Below, piece after piece: positions 13,924-23,081 of a DNA stretch of 64,000 nucleotides. Under the pieces are notes generated by a model. It saw only the letters and a list, made by a program, of their open reading frames with translations. It ran no database searches and had not been told where the DNA came from. The stretch spans positions 1 to 64,000 of the forward strand of contig JAQGOP010000035.1 of the NCBI GenBank assembly GCA_028293545.1, written 5' to 3'. The position numbers were made by a program, and so were the translations under genes. Source of the stretch: Verrucomicrobiota bacterium. Lineage in GTDB: Bacteria; Verrucomicrobiota; Verrucomicrobiia; Opitutales; Opitutaceae. The first letter of the stretch is position 1. Every line of letters begins with the position of its first letter.

Positions 13924-16548
13924 ATGGTCCGTTTCGATCAACCCTGCGTCGTCGTGAAAGGTGCCGTGGGCTATTTTCGCGAGCATATGGCGATAGGTGA
14001 CTATTTGAGCGAGGACGGTCAGAGCCAAATGACATGGGTGGGGCAGGGAGCGGAACGGTTGGGGCTTCACGGGCAGTGCGGCCTCCGGGCGTTTGAGAAT
14101 CTTTGCAAGGGACTTCACCCTGAAACAGGGTCGAAGCTCATGGTTCGGGACAAGGGTGCCTCGCGGCGGGTGTGTTACTTTGCGCAGGTCTCGCCGCCCA
14201 AGGACGTCTCGATTCTCCATTTGGTCGGGGGCGATGCCCGGTTCGCCGGATGGTGGAAGGACGCGGTGGCGGAAACCCTGGCCGAAATGGAAGCAGTCGT
14301 GGCGACTCGGGTCCGGAAGGCGGGGGCCAACGCCGACCGCCGGACGGCGAACATGGTGGGTGCCATCGTCACCCACGACGCGAACCGCGACCTGGATCCG
14401 CAGCTGCACACGCACCTTAGTCTCATGAACCTGACCTTCGATCCCGTGGAAGCTCGCTGGAAAAGTCTCCAGCCGTCCGGGTTCTTTCGTCACCAGGGGT
14501 TTTTCCGCGAGGTGTGCTACAACCGGCTCGCCGCCCGAATGCTCGCGGCCGGCTACGAAGTGGAGCCCGCGCGGAAAATCGGGTTCACGATCAAGGGTCT
14601 GCCGGCCGAGTTGCGGGAACGCTTCAGCAAACGGCGGCGCGCGATTGTCGCGCGGGCCGCGGCCGAAGGCGCGACCTCGCAGGACGAGCTTCAGGACATC
14701 ACCGTCCGCACCCGCGCAGCAAAGCGGACGATGACCACGGCCAAACTGCGGGCGCGTTGGGCGACGGAGTGCGGAAGCGAACTTGCCACCGTGCAGGCGT
14801 TGATTCGTTCCGCCTCCGGAACACCCAAGCCGACGATCGCGCTGTCGCACGCGAACGCGGTCCGGTCGGCGGAAGCGCACGCCTTCGAGCGGCGGTCGGT
14901 GGTGCCAGATCGCACGCTGCTCCGCGAAGCCCTGATCGCCGGGCGGGGCCAAGTGAGCCTCGAGGGGTTGCGCCGGGCCGCACAGACGCGCGAGGCCCAG
15001 GGCGACTTGATCCGCTCGACTGAGGACCTCACGTCGAAACTCGGCCTGGAGGCCGAACGCGAATTCACCGGCTGGGCCAACACCCGGCTGTCCGTGGGCA
15101 GGGCACTGGGACAAATGCCCGGGACGCCCGAACTCGACGCGGCGCAGTTCAAGGTGGTGCGCGAACTCCTCGCTTCGCCGTCCGGCGTCATCGTGTTCCA
15201 AGGGGACGCGGGCACGGGCAAGACCCGTTGCCTTACGACCGTGGTCCGGGGAATCGAGTCGGCGGGTGGGATGGCCTTCAGCTGCGCGCCCTCTGCCGGA
15301 GCCGCCGACGCGCTCCGCCGGGAACTCGGCCGCGCCGACACGCTCCAGCAGTTGCTCGTCAGTGAAACCCTGCAGCGATCGATCCGGGGCAGCGTCCTCA
15401 TCGTGGATGAGGCGGGTCTCATTTCCGTCCGCGAGATGCGCGACCTTTGCTGCCTCGCCCAGCGCAACGGTCACCGGCTCCTCCTCGTGGGCGACATCAA
15501 GCAGCATTCGTCCGTCGAGGCGGGCGACGCGCTGCGCTCCCTCCAGAAATTCGCGCGGGTGCCCGTGTTCCTGCTGACGGAAATCCGGCGCCAGCGCGAT
15601 CCGGCCTATCGCGCGGCGGTCGCGCTGCTCGCCCAAGGCGACGCCTTCAAGGCGTTCGGCGCCTTCAAGCAACTGGGGGCCGTCCGCGAGGTCTCGCGCG
15701 CGCAGATCTGGGACCTCGCCGCGGCGGATTACGTGCGAACCGTCCGCGCCGGCGAGACGTGTCTCGCGATTTCGCCGGTGTGGTCGGAAATCCACCGGTT
15801 CACGGCGAGTGTCCGGGAGCATCTGAAACTCTCAGGTCTTTTGGATCGTCGCGAAACGACGGTTCGCACCGTGCACTCGCTCAAATGGACCGCCGAGGAG
15901 CGGGCGCGGGTCCAGAATTACCAACGCGGCGACGTGCTCACGTTCCATCGCGCGTGGGGCTGGTTCAAGAAATTCGACACGGCGAGCGTGCTGCACCGCG
16001 AGGCCCGGCATCTCGTCGTCCAGGCGGCCCAGGGCACGCTCGTTCGTTTCGATCCCCGGCAGGTCACCTCCTTCGACGTGGGACTGGGAAAAGAAATCCC
16101 GGTCGCTCGCGGCGAACGCCTGCTGATCCGCGCGAATCTTCCCGCCGCCGGGCTTAAGAATGGGGACATTGTCGAAGTGGCCGCCCTCGAACCGGACGGC
16201 CGGATGGTCTGTCGCGACACCCGCATTTTGCCGGCGTCGTTCCGGGAATTCTCGCACGGTTATGCGACGACCTCCCATGCGGCGCAGGGGAAAACCGTCG
16301 AGCGCGGCCTGCTCCTCATGGCGGACGAGGGCATCGCGGCCGGAAATCTCAAGCAAGCCTACGTCAGCAACAGTCGGTTTCAGGAGTCTCAGCTGATCTT
16401 CACGACCGATGCCTTCGCGGCGCAGGAATCCATGATGCGATCGGCGGACCGCAAACTGGCGCTCGAACTGGGGAGCGACGACGTGCCGCCGATTCTCGTC
16501 CCTCATGAGGCGGTCACCGCTCAAAGTTCCGTCCGCGCCGCGGCCTAA
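13924..16548 (+). CDS. MobF-family conjugative relaxase-helicase (TrwC/TraA type)
   Basis: 874 residues. Relaxase domain: catalytic tyrosines Tyr17 and Tyr27 (GAVGYFREHMAIGDYL) and the metal-binding histidine triad His151, His162, His164 in THDANRDLDPQLHTH, which match TrwC spacing almost exactly. C-terminal SF1B helicase: Walker A GDAGTGKT near 425-432, Walker B SVLIVDEAGLIS, motif III LLVGDIKQHSSVEAGD and a late SHAAQGKT motif. The protein nicks oriT, stays covalently bound to the strand and unwinds it during transfer. A start at 13912 would add four residues. It is divergent from the traK-like operon across the candidate oriT. Confidence 0.93.
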   Translation: MVRFDQPCVVVKGAVGYFREHMAIGDYLSEDGQSQMTWVGQGAERLGLHGQCGLRAFENLCKGLHPETGSKLMVRDKGASRRVCYFAQVSPPKDVSILHLVGGDARFAGWWKDAVAETLAEMEAVVATRVRKAGANADRRTANMVGAIVTHDANRDLDPQLHTHLSLMNLTFDPVEARWKSLQPSGFFRHQGFFREVCYNRLAARMLAAGYEVEPARKIGFTIKGLPAELRERFSKRRRAIVARAAAEGATSQDELQDITVRTRAAKRTMTTAKLRARWATECGSELATVQALIRSASGTPKPTIALSHANAVRSAEAHAFERRSVVPDRTLLREALIAGRGQVSLEGLRRAAQTREAQGDLIRSTEDLTSKLGLEAEREFTGWANTRLSVGRALGQMPGTPELDAAQFKVVRELLASPSGVIVFQGDAGTGKTRCLTTVVRGIESAGGMAFSCAPSAGAADALRRELGRADTLQQLLVSETLQRSIRGSVLIVDEAGLISVREMRDLCCLAQRNGHRLLLVGDIKQHSSVEAGDALRSLQKFARVPVFLLTEIRRQRDPAYRAAVALLAQGDAFKAFGAFKQLGAVREVSRAQIWDLAAADYVRTVRAGETCLAISPVWSEIHRFTASVREHLKLSGLLDRRETTVRTVHSLKWTAEERARVQNYQRGDVLTFHRAWGWFKKFDTASVLHREARHLVVQAAQGTLVRFDPRQVTSFDVGLGKEIPVARGERLLIRANLPAAGLKNGDIVEVAALEPDGRMVCRDTRILPASFREFSHGYATTSHAAQGKTVERGLLLMADEGIAAGNLKQAYVSNSRFQESQLIFTTDAFAAQESMMRSADRKLALELGSDDVPPILVPHEAVTAQSSVRAAA

Positions 16549-16552
16549 GCGC

Positions 16553-16903
16553 ATGGGAATCGAAAATCCCCACGGGCAACGGGTCGTCGCGCCCGCCCCG
16601 CCACCGTCGTGGGGCGAGGTAGTCCTGGACGGCCAGCAGGTGCGCGCCATTCGCTTCTGCCTTGCCGATCGCGTGGTCACCTTTCCCGTCACCGTGCTCA
16701 AGAAATGGGAGCACCTCGCCGGGGAGCCTGAGATCCTCACGCTCTCCGCCGGCAACGACCACCTCGTCATCGAAGGCGTGAACCTCGCCCTCGTCCGCGC
16801 CGCTCTGGACCTCGGGCGCCTGGCGGAGGTGCGCATGAACTATGACCGCCTGCACCCGCGCCCGGGCCCGATCATTCGCGCGATCACCTTGGAAACCCCG
16901 TGA
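16553..16903 (+). CDS. Hypothetical protein between relaxase and methylase/helicase
   Basis: 116 residues from the ATG at 16553, 4 nt after the relaxase stop and 3 nt before the methylase/helicase start, so part of one operon. It begins with a Pro-rich stretch, then alternating beta-strand-like sequence (VVLDGQQVRAIRFCLADRVVTFPVTVLKKW, ILTLSAGNDHLVIEG). No catalytic motif or membrane segment is visible and no family is recognised. A small beta-rich accessory factor is all that can be said. Confidence 0.65.
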   Translation: MGIENPHGQRVVAPAPPPSWGEVVLDGQQVRAIRFCLADRVVTFPVTVLKKWEHLAGEPEILTLSAGNDHLVIEGVNLALVRAALDLGRLAEVRMNYDRLHPRPGPIIRAITLETP

Positions 16904-16906
16904 CGC

Positions 16907-19900
16907 ATGGCCAAAAAGAAACCATCCACCGAGCAGCTGGATTTCCTGGAGAACCTGACCCATGAGCGAACGACCGATTTACTACCGCCTGGCCGAAGCA
17001 CACTGGCGGGAGCACTGCCCGCGCCGGGTAGCCGAACTGGAGCGGACGGGGGTGCTGGAGGCGGCGCTCCAGGAGGCGAGCGACCTGACCGCGACCGAGA
17101 TGGGCGCGGCGATTCGGAGCTGCCTCCAGCGGGGAGCGACCCCGGACCAGGCGGAGCGGGAGGCGTGGGAGATGATTCGCGAGCGCCACGTCCTCCTGCC
17201 GCCGGAGACCCCGGCCTAGTCCGCGGTCGCAACGCGGACAACTACCGGATCACGGACGACGACGAGCTCGACGACGGGCCGTTTCGGAAGCGCTTCGCCC
17301 GGAACGTCGCGGCGATCGAACTCCTGCGGCAAATTGAAACGGCCGAACGCACCGCGACGCCCGACGAGAAAAAGGTGCTCGTCAAATACGTGGGCTGGGG
17401 CGGACTGCCGCAGGTCTTCTCGGCCCCGGAGGAATCCCCGCAATGGCGGAAGGAGCAGGCGACCCTGAAGGGACTGCTCTCCGAGGCCGAGTACACCTCC
17501 GCCCGTGCCACGGTGCTCAACGCCCACTACACGCCGCCGGAAGTCGTGAACGTCATGTACGCGGCCTTGGAGCGGATGGGTTTCAAGCACGGGCGCATTC
17601 TCGAGCCAGCCTGCGGGCTCGGTCATTTCTTCGGCCTCATGCCCGAGGCCATGCGCGCGCGCTCGGACCTGACCGGAATCGAAATCGATCCCCTCACGGC
17701 GCGACTCGCGCGACTGCTCTATCCGGGGGCGGACATTCGCGCCGAGGGTTTCGAGAATGTCACCCTCCCCACCAATTCCTTCGACCTCGCGATCTCGAAC
17801 GTGCCGTTCGGGGACTACGCGCCCTTCGATCCCCGCTTCAACGCGCGCAAGTTTCGCATCCATGATTACTATTTTGTCGCGGCGGCCGAGCGGGTCCGGC
17901 CGGGCGGGCTGATCGCCTTCATCACGTCGCGGGGGACCCTGGACAAGCAGTACCCGACGATGCGCCAGGCGCTCGCCAAATCCTGCGACCTCCTCGGGGC
18001 CGCCCGCCTGCCCGACAATGCCTTCAAGAAAATCGCGAACACCGAGGTGACGACGGACGTCATTTTCCTACGCAAGCGCCTCCCGGGGGAAAAGCCGGTC
18101 GGACCCTCGTGGACCGAGTCGCGGCCGATGCCCGGGAATCCAGGCGAGGCGCCGGTCTTCCTGAACGAATACTATCACGCGAAGCCGCACATGATGCTCG
18201 GCACCCTGGAGCGGGTGGAGGTTGGCCGCTACGGTCGCGATGAAATCCGCCTGGCCCCGGATCAGCGACCGCTGGTCGATGCGTTCTGGAACGCCGCCAC
18301 CAGCCTGCCCGAGAAAGTCTACGCGCCCCTGACTCAGGAGCAGCAGGCGGCGCAGCGGCAGACGATTTCCGTGCCGCCCGGCGTCAAACCGAACGCCTAC
18401 GTCCTCACGGATCATAACGGGGGCGGAATTGCGCAGCGGGACGGCGACGAACTGCGTCTCCTCACCGACCTCCCGATCGCGACCGCGCGGCGCATTCGCC
18501 GGATGATCCGGGTCCGCGATTCCGCGCGGGACTGCCTGAAGGTCCAGGTGGAGGATCGGCCCGAGCCGGAGCAGGTGGCGGCGCGCTTCAAGTTGAACCA
18601 GGACTACGATTATTTCGTCGGTCAGTTTGGTCCCTTGTCCGACCCGGTGAACGTGCGCGCCTTTGCTGGCGATCCGGACCTGGCGCTCCTCTTGTCCCTC
18701 GAAAATTACGACGAGGCGTCGAACTCAGCGCAGAAGACCGCGATCTTCAGGAAACGCACAATCCAGCGCCGCGCTCCCGTCCTCAGTGCCACGACGCCGC
18801 AGGAAGCGCTCCTCGTCTGCCTGAACGAGCGCGGCCGGATAGATCTTCCGCACATCGGCAAGCTCCTCGGAAAACCCGAGGCCGAATTCCTGCCCGACCT
18901 GCGCGGGGCCATCTTCAAAAATCCCGCTTTGGGCACGTGGGAAACGGAAGACGAGTATCTTTCCGGGAACGTCCGCGACAAGCTCCACGCGGCGGAGCGC
19001 ATCGCGAAGGAGGACGCCCAGTACCTTCCCAACGTCGCCGCCCTTCGTGCGGTCCAACCCGCCGAACTCAAGGCGACGGAGATCGACGCCCGGCTGGGCG
19101 CGGCTTGGTTGCCGGCCGAGGACATCGCCGACTTTGTCCGCGATCTCCTGAAACTCCAGCGGGCCCGGACGGGTGATGTCGCCGTGCACCATGTCGCGCA
19201 TTTGGGCCTCTGGACCGTGGAGCTGCCGAAGTTCTCGCGCCGCACGGTGGCGAACGAAGTGGAGTGGGGGACGAAGCGCATCTTCGCGCATGAACTCGTG
19301 GAGCAGGCGCTCAACCTCCGCACGCCCACGATCCACGACTACGATGAAAAGAAGAATCCGGTGGTGAACGCGACCGCGACGGAGGCGGCCCGCGACAAGC
19401 AGCAGAAGATCAAGGAACGCTTCACCGAGTGGATCTGGTCCGACGACACCCGCCGGGAACGCCTCGTCGCCTACTACAACCGCGAATTCAACAATATCCG
19501 GCTTCGCACCTACTCGGGCGAGCACCTGACGCTCCCCGGCGCGAGTCCCACGATCACGCTCCGCCCACACCAGAAGGCGGGCGTGTGGCGCATCCTCCAG
19601 TCGCCGAACGTGCTTCTCGCGCACGTGGTCGGGGCGGGGAAGACCTACACGATGGCTGCGGCCGCGATGGAACTAAAGCGCCTCGGGCTCGCGCGGAAGC
19701 CGATGTTCGTCGTCCCGAACCACATGCTCGGGCAGTTCAGCACCGAACTCCTCGCCCTCTATCCCAACGCGAACATCCTCGTCGCGGGGAAGGAAGACTT
19801 CGCGAGCGCCCGCCGCCGCGAGCTGATGGGCCGCATCGCGACGAACAACTGGGATGCCGTCATCGTCACGCATTCCGGTTTCGAGAGGCTACCGATGTCG

Positions 19901-22726
19901 GCCGGCGCGCAGAAGGAATTCCTCGAGGAACAGATCGCCGAACTGGAAGACGCGATCATTTCCATGACGAAGCACGAAGGGGCTCGGATGGTGAAGGAAC
20001 TGGAGAAGGCGAAGAAGCGCCTGGAGTTCCGCATCAAGAACCTGTCCGGCCTGGACAAGAAGGACGATCTCCTGACCTTCGAGGAAATCGGCGTGGACCG
20101 GTTGTTCGTGGATGAAGCACAAGCCTTCAAGAATCTCTTCTACGCGACGAAAATGACGCGGGTGGCCGGGCTGCCGCAGGCGGCCTCGGAGCGCGCGTTG
20201 GATATGTTTCTTAAAACCCGTTATCTCCAGAAGGAGAATGCCGGCGCCGGCGTGGTCTTCGCGACCGGGACGCCGATCACGAACACGATGGCGGAAATGT
20301 TCACGCTGCAACGCTACCTGCAGATGGATGTCCTGAAATTCCGGCGGCTCTCGCACTTCGACGCCTGGGCCGGGACCTTCGGGGAAACCGTCTCCGCGAT
20401 GGAACTTGCGCCCGATGGTGCCGGCTACCGCATGCACACCCGCTTCGCGCGCTTCGTGAACGTCCCGGAACTCATGCACCTCTTCCGGCAGGTCGCCGAT
20501 GTCCAGACCGCCGACATGCTGAAACTCCCCGTGCCGGAAATAGAGGGCGGCAAGCCCCGGATCATTCGCGCGCCCGCGACCCCGGAGTTGAAAGCCTTCG
20601 TCGCGTCGCTCGCCCAGCGCGCCGAGAAACTGAAGACGGACCGCGTGGATCCCCGGAAGGACAACATGCTGAAAATCACGAGCGAGGGCCGAAAGGCGGC
20701 CCTCGATCTTCGCCTCATGCGTCCTCGTGCCCCGGACCATCCGCAGTCCAAGGTGAACCTCGCCGTCCGCGAGATCTTCGACATCTGGCAGTCCTCGGCG
20801 GAAAAGCGCCTGACCCAGCTCGTCTTCTGCGACCTGTCGACGCCGCACGCCGAGCGCGGGCTCTCCGTGTATCAGGACGTGAAGACGAAGCTCGTCGCGC
20901 TCGGCATCCCCGCGGACGAAATCCAGTTCATCCACGATCACGAGTCCGACGCGGCCAAACTCACGCTCTTCAAGGATGTGCGCTCCGGGAAAGTCCGCGT
21001 CCTCATGGGCTCGACGCAAAAGATGGGCGCGGGGACGAACGTGCAGCGGCTCCTGATTGCCAAGCATGACCTCGACGCGCCGTGGCGACCCGCCGACATC
21101 GAACAGCGCGACGGCCGCATGGTGCGCCAGGGCAATTTGAACCCCGTGGTCAAGAACCACCGCTACGTCACCGAGGGCTCCTTTGACGGCTACTCATGGC
21201 AGACGCTCGAAACCAAGGCCAAGTTCATTTCCCAGATCATGACCGGGGAATCCACCGCCCGGAGGATCGAGGACCTCGACTCGCCGGCCCTCACCTACGC
21301 CGAGGTGAAGGCGATCGCCTCGGGCAACCCGGCGGTAGTCGAGAAGGCGAAGGTGGACGCCGAAGTCATGCGCCTTGCGCGCCTCCGTGCCGAGCACGCG
21401 GAAACCCAGTACACCTTTCGCAACCGGCTCCGGCACGGTGAACTGGAAGTTGAGCGGCTCGAACGCCAGATCGCCGGAGCGCGGAACGACCTCGCGACGG
21501 CGGAGGACACGCAGGGAAATAAGTTCCGGATTGTCCTCGACGGGAAGACTCACACCGATCGCGCGAAGGCGGGAGCCGCGCTCATTTATCTCGCGGAAGA
21601 CCACCGCACCGACCACCTCCTCGGCCGCGAGGGCCCGGTGAACCTGGGGACGTTCGCCGGATTTCAAATCGAGTTCCGCTCGACTCTCCCCGACAAGGTG
21701 ACCTTGCGCGGAGCGAGCGATTATGTGGCGAGCATCTCCCCCTCGCCGGTCGGGACCATCAGTTCACTCGAGCACGCGGCCCGCTCGGTGCATGACCACG
21801 CCGCTCGTTCCGAAGCGCTTTTGGCCGACACGAAAAAAAGCCTGCGGGATCTGACGGCCCTCGTGGGCTCGGTGTTCGAACACGAGGAGCGCTACCGCGA
21901 GCTAACGAAGCGGCAGGCCGAGCTCGTGGACCTGTTGGACATTTCCAAGAATCAGGCGTCGAGCCAGCTCGCGGCCGAAGCCAGCGAGTCTGAACTCACC
22001 GCGGAAATTTCTCCCGAAGCGTCGGTGCGAGTTGCAGGCGAGGGAGCGACGCTCGAATCCGCGGCGCCCGCCTCGACCGATTGGAGCCACGGCCCCTGGC
22101 TCACGGCCCCGAAGCAGGTGGCGAAAACCGCGCGCGTGACGTTCTCGGGCGCCGATGCGTGGGTCGAATTCCCCTCCGGGTCCGGACGCTGGCTGTCGCC
22201 GGGTTCGCGGAGCAAGCCGAAGGCGATCGCGTGCGCGCACCGGGGCGAGATCGCACGCGCCATGTCCGGCGGCCATCCGGTCAACGCCGAGGCCGTCGCC
22301 GCGTACCACCTGCTGCTGCCCGCCGGTTACATGAAACTCGCCGACCGCTTTTTCCTGCGCGATGCGAAGCCCAGAGCGGAGGTCGCGAAGACGAACGGGG
22401 GCAAGCCCCGCTGGCGGTGGCGGTCGGAACTCGAAACTCCCCGGCAGTCGGGTTATTTTCTCGACTGCGCCCTCTATGATTTCTCGACCGCCAAGGCCGT
22501 CGTCATTGTGGAGGAGAAACAGGGAAAGACCCGCTTTTGCCTGGCGGTCCCCGATGGCCAGCCGGGGCCGCGCCGCAAAGGAAAAGAGGGAAACCACTCG
22601 GAGTATGGGAGCCTCTACGAGGCGCAGGCGGCGGCGGAGAAATGGGTCGACGCCGCGCCCGCCATCCTCGATCCGAAGGCGACCATCGCAGTCCTGCCCG
22701 CCCAGAAAATGCGGATGGCTGCCTGA
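16907..22726 (+). CDS. Giant N6-adenine methylase / SF2 helicase fusion, DarB-like
   Basis: 1,939 residues. N-terminal low-complexity Gly/Pro/Arg region (about 20-105), then a methyltransferase domain with SAM motif EPACGLGHFFG (near 233) and a catalytic motif of the NPPF type read here as NVPFGDY (near 299), then a SF2 helicase with Walker A HVVGAGKT (near 906), DEAQ box VDEAQAF (near 1069) and motif VI EQRDGRMVRQG (near 1400). A coiled coil (about 1485-1530) and a C-terminal tail follow. Such proteins are common on conjugative elements and phages; the P1 homologue DarB protects incoming DNA from restriction, so an anti-restriction role is plausible but inferred. Third gene of the relaxase operon. 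Confidence 0.85.
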   Translation: MAKKKPSTEQLDFLENLTHERTTDLLPPGRSTLAGALPAPGSRTGADGGAGGGAPGGERPDRDRDGRGDSELPPAGSDPGPGGAGGVGDDSRAPRPPAAGDPGLVRGRNADNYRITDDDELDDGPFRKRFARNVAAIELLRQIETAERTATPDEKKVLVKYVGWGGLPQVFSAPEESPQWRKEQATLKGLLSEAEYTSARATVLNAHYTPPEVVNVMYAALERMGFKHGRILEPACGLGHFFGLMPEAMRARSDLTGIEIDPLTARLARLLYPGADIRAEGFENVTLPTNSFDLAISNVPFGDYAPFDPRFNARKFRIHDYYFVAAAERVRPGGLIAFITSRGTLDKQYPTMRQALAKSCDLLGAARLPDNAFKKIANTEVTTDVIFLRKRLPGEKPVGPSWTESRPMPGNPGEAPVFLNEYYHAKPHMMLGTLERVEVGRYGRDEIRLAPDQRPLVDAFWNAATSLPEKVYAPLTQEQQAAQRQTISVPPGVKPNAYVLTDHNGGGIAQRDGDELRLLTDLPIATARRIRRMIRVRDSARDCLKVQVEDRPEPEQVAARFKLNQDYDYFVGQFGPLSDPVNVRAFAGDPDLALLLSLENYDEASNSAQKTAIFRKRTIQRRAPVLSATTPQEALLVCLNERGRIDLPHIGKLLGKPEAEFLPDLRGAIFKNPALGTWETEDEYLSGNVRDKLHAAERIAKEDAQYLPNVAALRAVQPAELKATEIDARLGAAWLPAEDIADFVRDLLKLQRARTGDVAVHHVAHLGLWTVELPKFSRRTVANEVEWGTKRIFAHELVEQALNLRTPTIHDYDEKKNPVVNATATEAARDKQQKIKERFTEWIWSDDTRRERLVAYYNREFNNIRLRTYSGEHLTLPGASPTITLRPHQKAGVWRILQSPNVLLAHVVGAGKTYTMAAAAMELKRLGLARKPMFVVPNHMLGQFSTELLALYPNANILVAGKEDFASARRRELMGRIATNNWDAVIVTHSGFERLPMSAGAQKEFLEEQIAELEDAIISMTKHEGARMVKELEKAKKRLEFRIKNLSGLDKKDDLLTFEEIGVDRLFVDEAQAFKNLFYATKMTRVAGLPQAASERALDMFLKTRYLQKENAGAGVVFATGTPITNTMAEMFTLQRYLQMDVLKFRRLSHFDAWAGTFGETVSAMELAPDGAGYRMHTRFARFVNVPELMHLFRQVADVQTADMLKLPVPEIEGGKPRIIRAPATPELKAFVASLAQRAEKLKTDRVDPRKDNMLKITSEGRKAALDLRLMRPRAPDHPQSKVNLAVREIFDIWQSSAEKRLTQLVFCDLSTPHAERGLSVYQDVKTKLVALGIPADEIQFIHDHESDAAKLTLFKDVRSGKVRVLMGSTQKMGAGTNVQRLLIAKHDLDAPWRPADIEQRDGRMVRQGNLNPVVKNHRYVTEGSFDGYSWQTLETKAKFISQIMTGESTARRIEDLDSPALTYAEVKAIASGNPAVVEKAKVDAEVMRLARLRAEHAETQYTFRNRLRHGELEVERLERQIAGARNDLATAEDTQGNKFRIVLDGKTHTDRAKAGAALIYLAEDHRTDHLLGREGPVNLGTFAGFQIEFRSTLPDKVTLRGASDYVASISPSPVGTISSLEHAARSVHDHAARSEALLADTKKSLRDLTALVGSVFEHEERYRELTKRQAELVDLLDISKNQASSQLAAEASESELTAEISPEASVRVAGEGATLESAAPASTDWSHGPWLTAPKQVAKTARVTFSGADAWVEFPSGSGRWLSPGSRSKPKAIACAHRGEIARAMSGGHPVNAEAVAAYHLLLPAGYMKLADRFFLRDAKPRAEVAKTNGGKPRWRWRSELETPRQSGYFLDCALYDFSTAKAVVIVEEKQGKTRFCLAVPDGQPGPRRKGKEGNHSEYGSLYEAQAAAEKWVDAAPAILDPKATIAVLPAQKMRMAA
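16962..17219 (+). CDS. Small TnpV-like protein nested in the methylase/helicase reading frame
   Basis: 85 residues in the +1 frame relative to the enclosing gene, ATG at 16962 preceded by GGAG about 10 nt upstream. The sequence (YYRLAEAHWREHCPRRVAELERTGVLEAALQEASDLTA ... EMIRERHVLLPPE) is a well-mixed amphipathic helical protein that resembles TnpV-type small proteins of mobile elements, whereas the enclosing frame over the same bases is a Gly/Pro/Arg run with no fold. The nested frame therefore looks like the one under selection, and the large protein may either start downstream or tolerate a linker here. Confidence 0.6.
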   Translation: MSERPIYYRLAEAHWREHCPRRVAELERTGVLEAALQEASDLTATEMGAAIRSCLQRGATPDQAEREAWEMIRERHVLLPPETPA

Positions 22727-22730
22727 GCCC

Positions 22731-23081
22731 ATGAAGGAGGAGCAACAGCGCTTTCTCACTCTGCTCGGCCAAGTCCCGATGCGTCTCACGGCGGAGCAAA
22801 CCGCGTGGGTGCTCAACTGTCAGGCGCCGGATATTCCCATCCTCGTCGCCGCCCGGCTCCTGAAACCCCTCGGCAATCCTCCGCACAACAGCGTCAAGTT
22901 TTTCGCCGCCGCCGAAGTGCTGGAATCAGCCCGTGATCGCACATGGCTCGCCAAGATGACGAATGCGCTCAGCGGGTATTGGCGAGCGAAGAACGAGCGC
23001 AAGCGCGCGCGTTACCCGTTCGCCACCGCCTCGGGCGGCCCCGAGGAAGCGGAGTCGTCCGCTACCGGCACCGGTGGGTGA
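22731..23081 (+). CDS. Helix-turn-helix protein next to the integrase (excisionase-like candidate)
   Basis: 116 residues from the ATG at 22731, 4 nt after the methylase/helicase stop. Residues about 19-65 (RLTAEQTAWVLNCQAPDIPILVAARLLKPLG ... NSVKFFAAAEVLE) have the winged-helix/MerR-like layout of excisionases and helix-turn-helix adaptors, followed by a basic helix (GYWRAKNERKRAR). The last 70 nt overlap the 3' end of the oppositely oriented integrase gene. I recall similar proteins beside integrases in Opitutaceae; a role in directing excision is inferred from fold and place. Confidence 0.65.
   Translation: MKEEQQRFLTLLGQVPMRLTAEQTAWVLNCQAPDIPILVAARLLKPLGNPPHNSVKFFAAAEVLESARDRTWLAKMTNALSGYWRAKNERKRARYPFATASGGPEEAESSATGTGG

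Noticed and set aside
13731-13925. 64-codon frame on the minus strand across the oriT gap
   Set aside because: It only reads through the hairpins and repeated motifs (KPIRF and NPYEDAERSER come from those repeats); no coding character.
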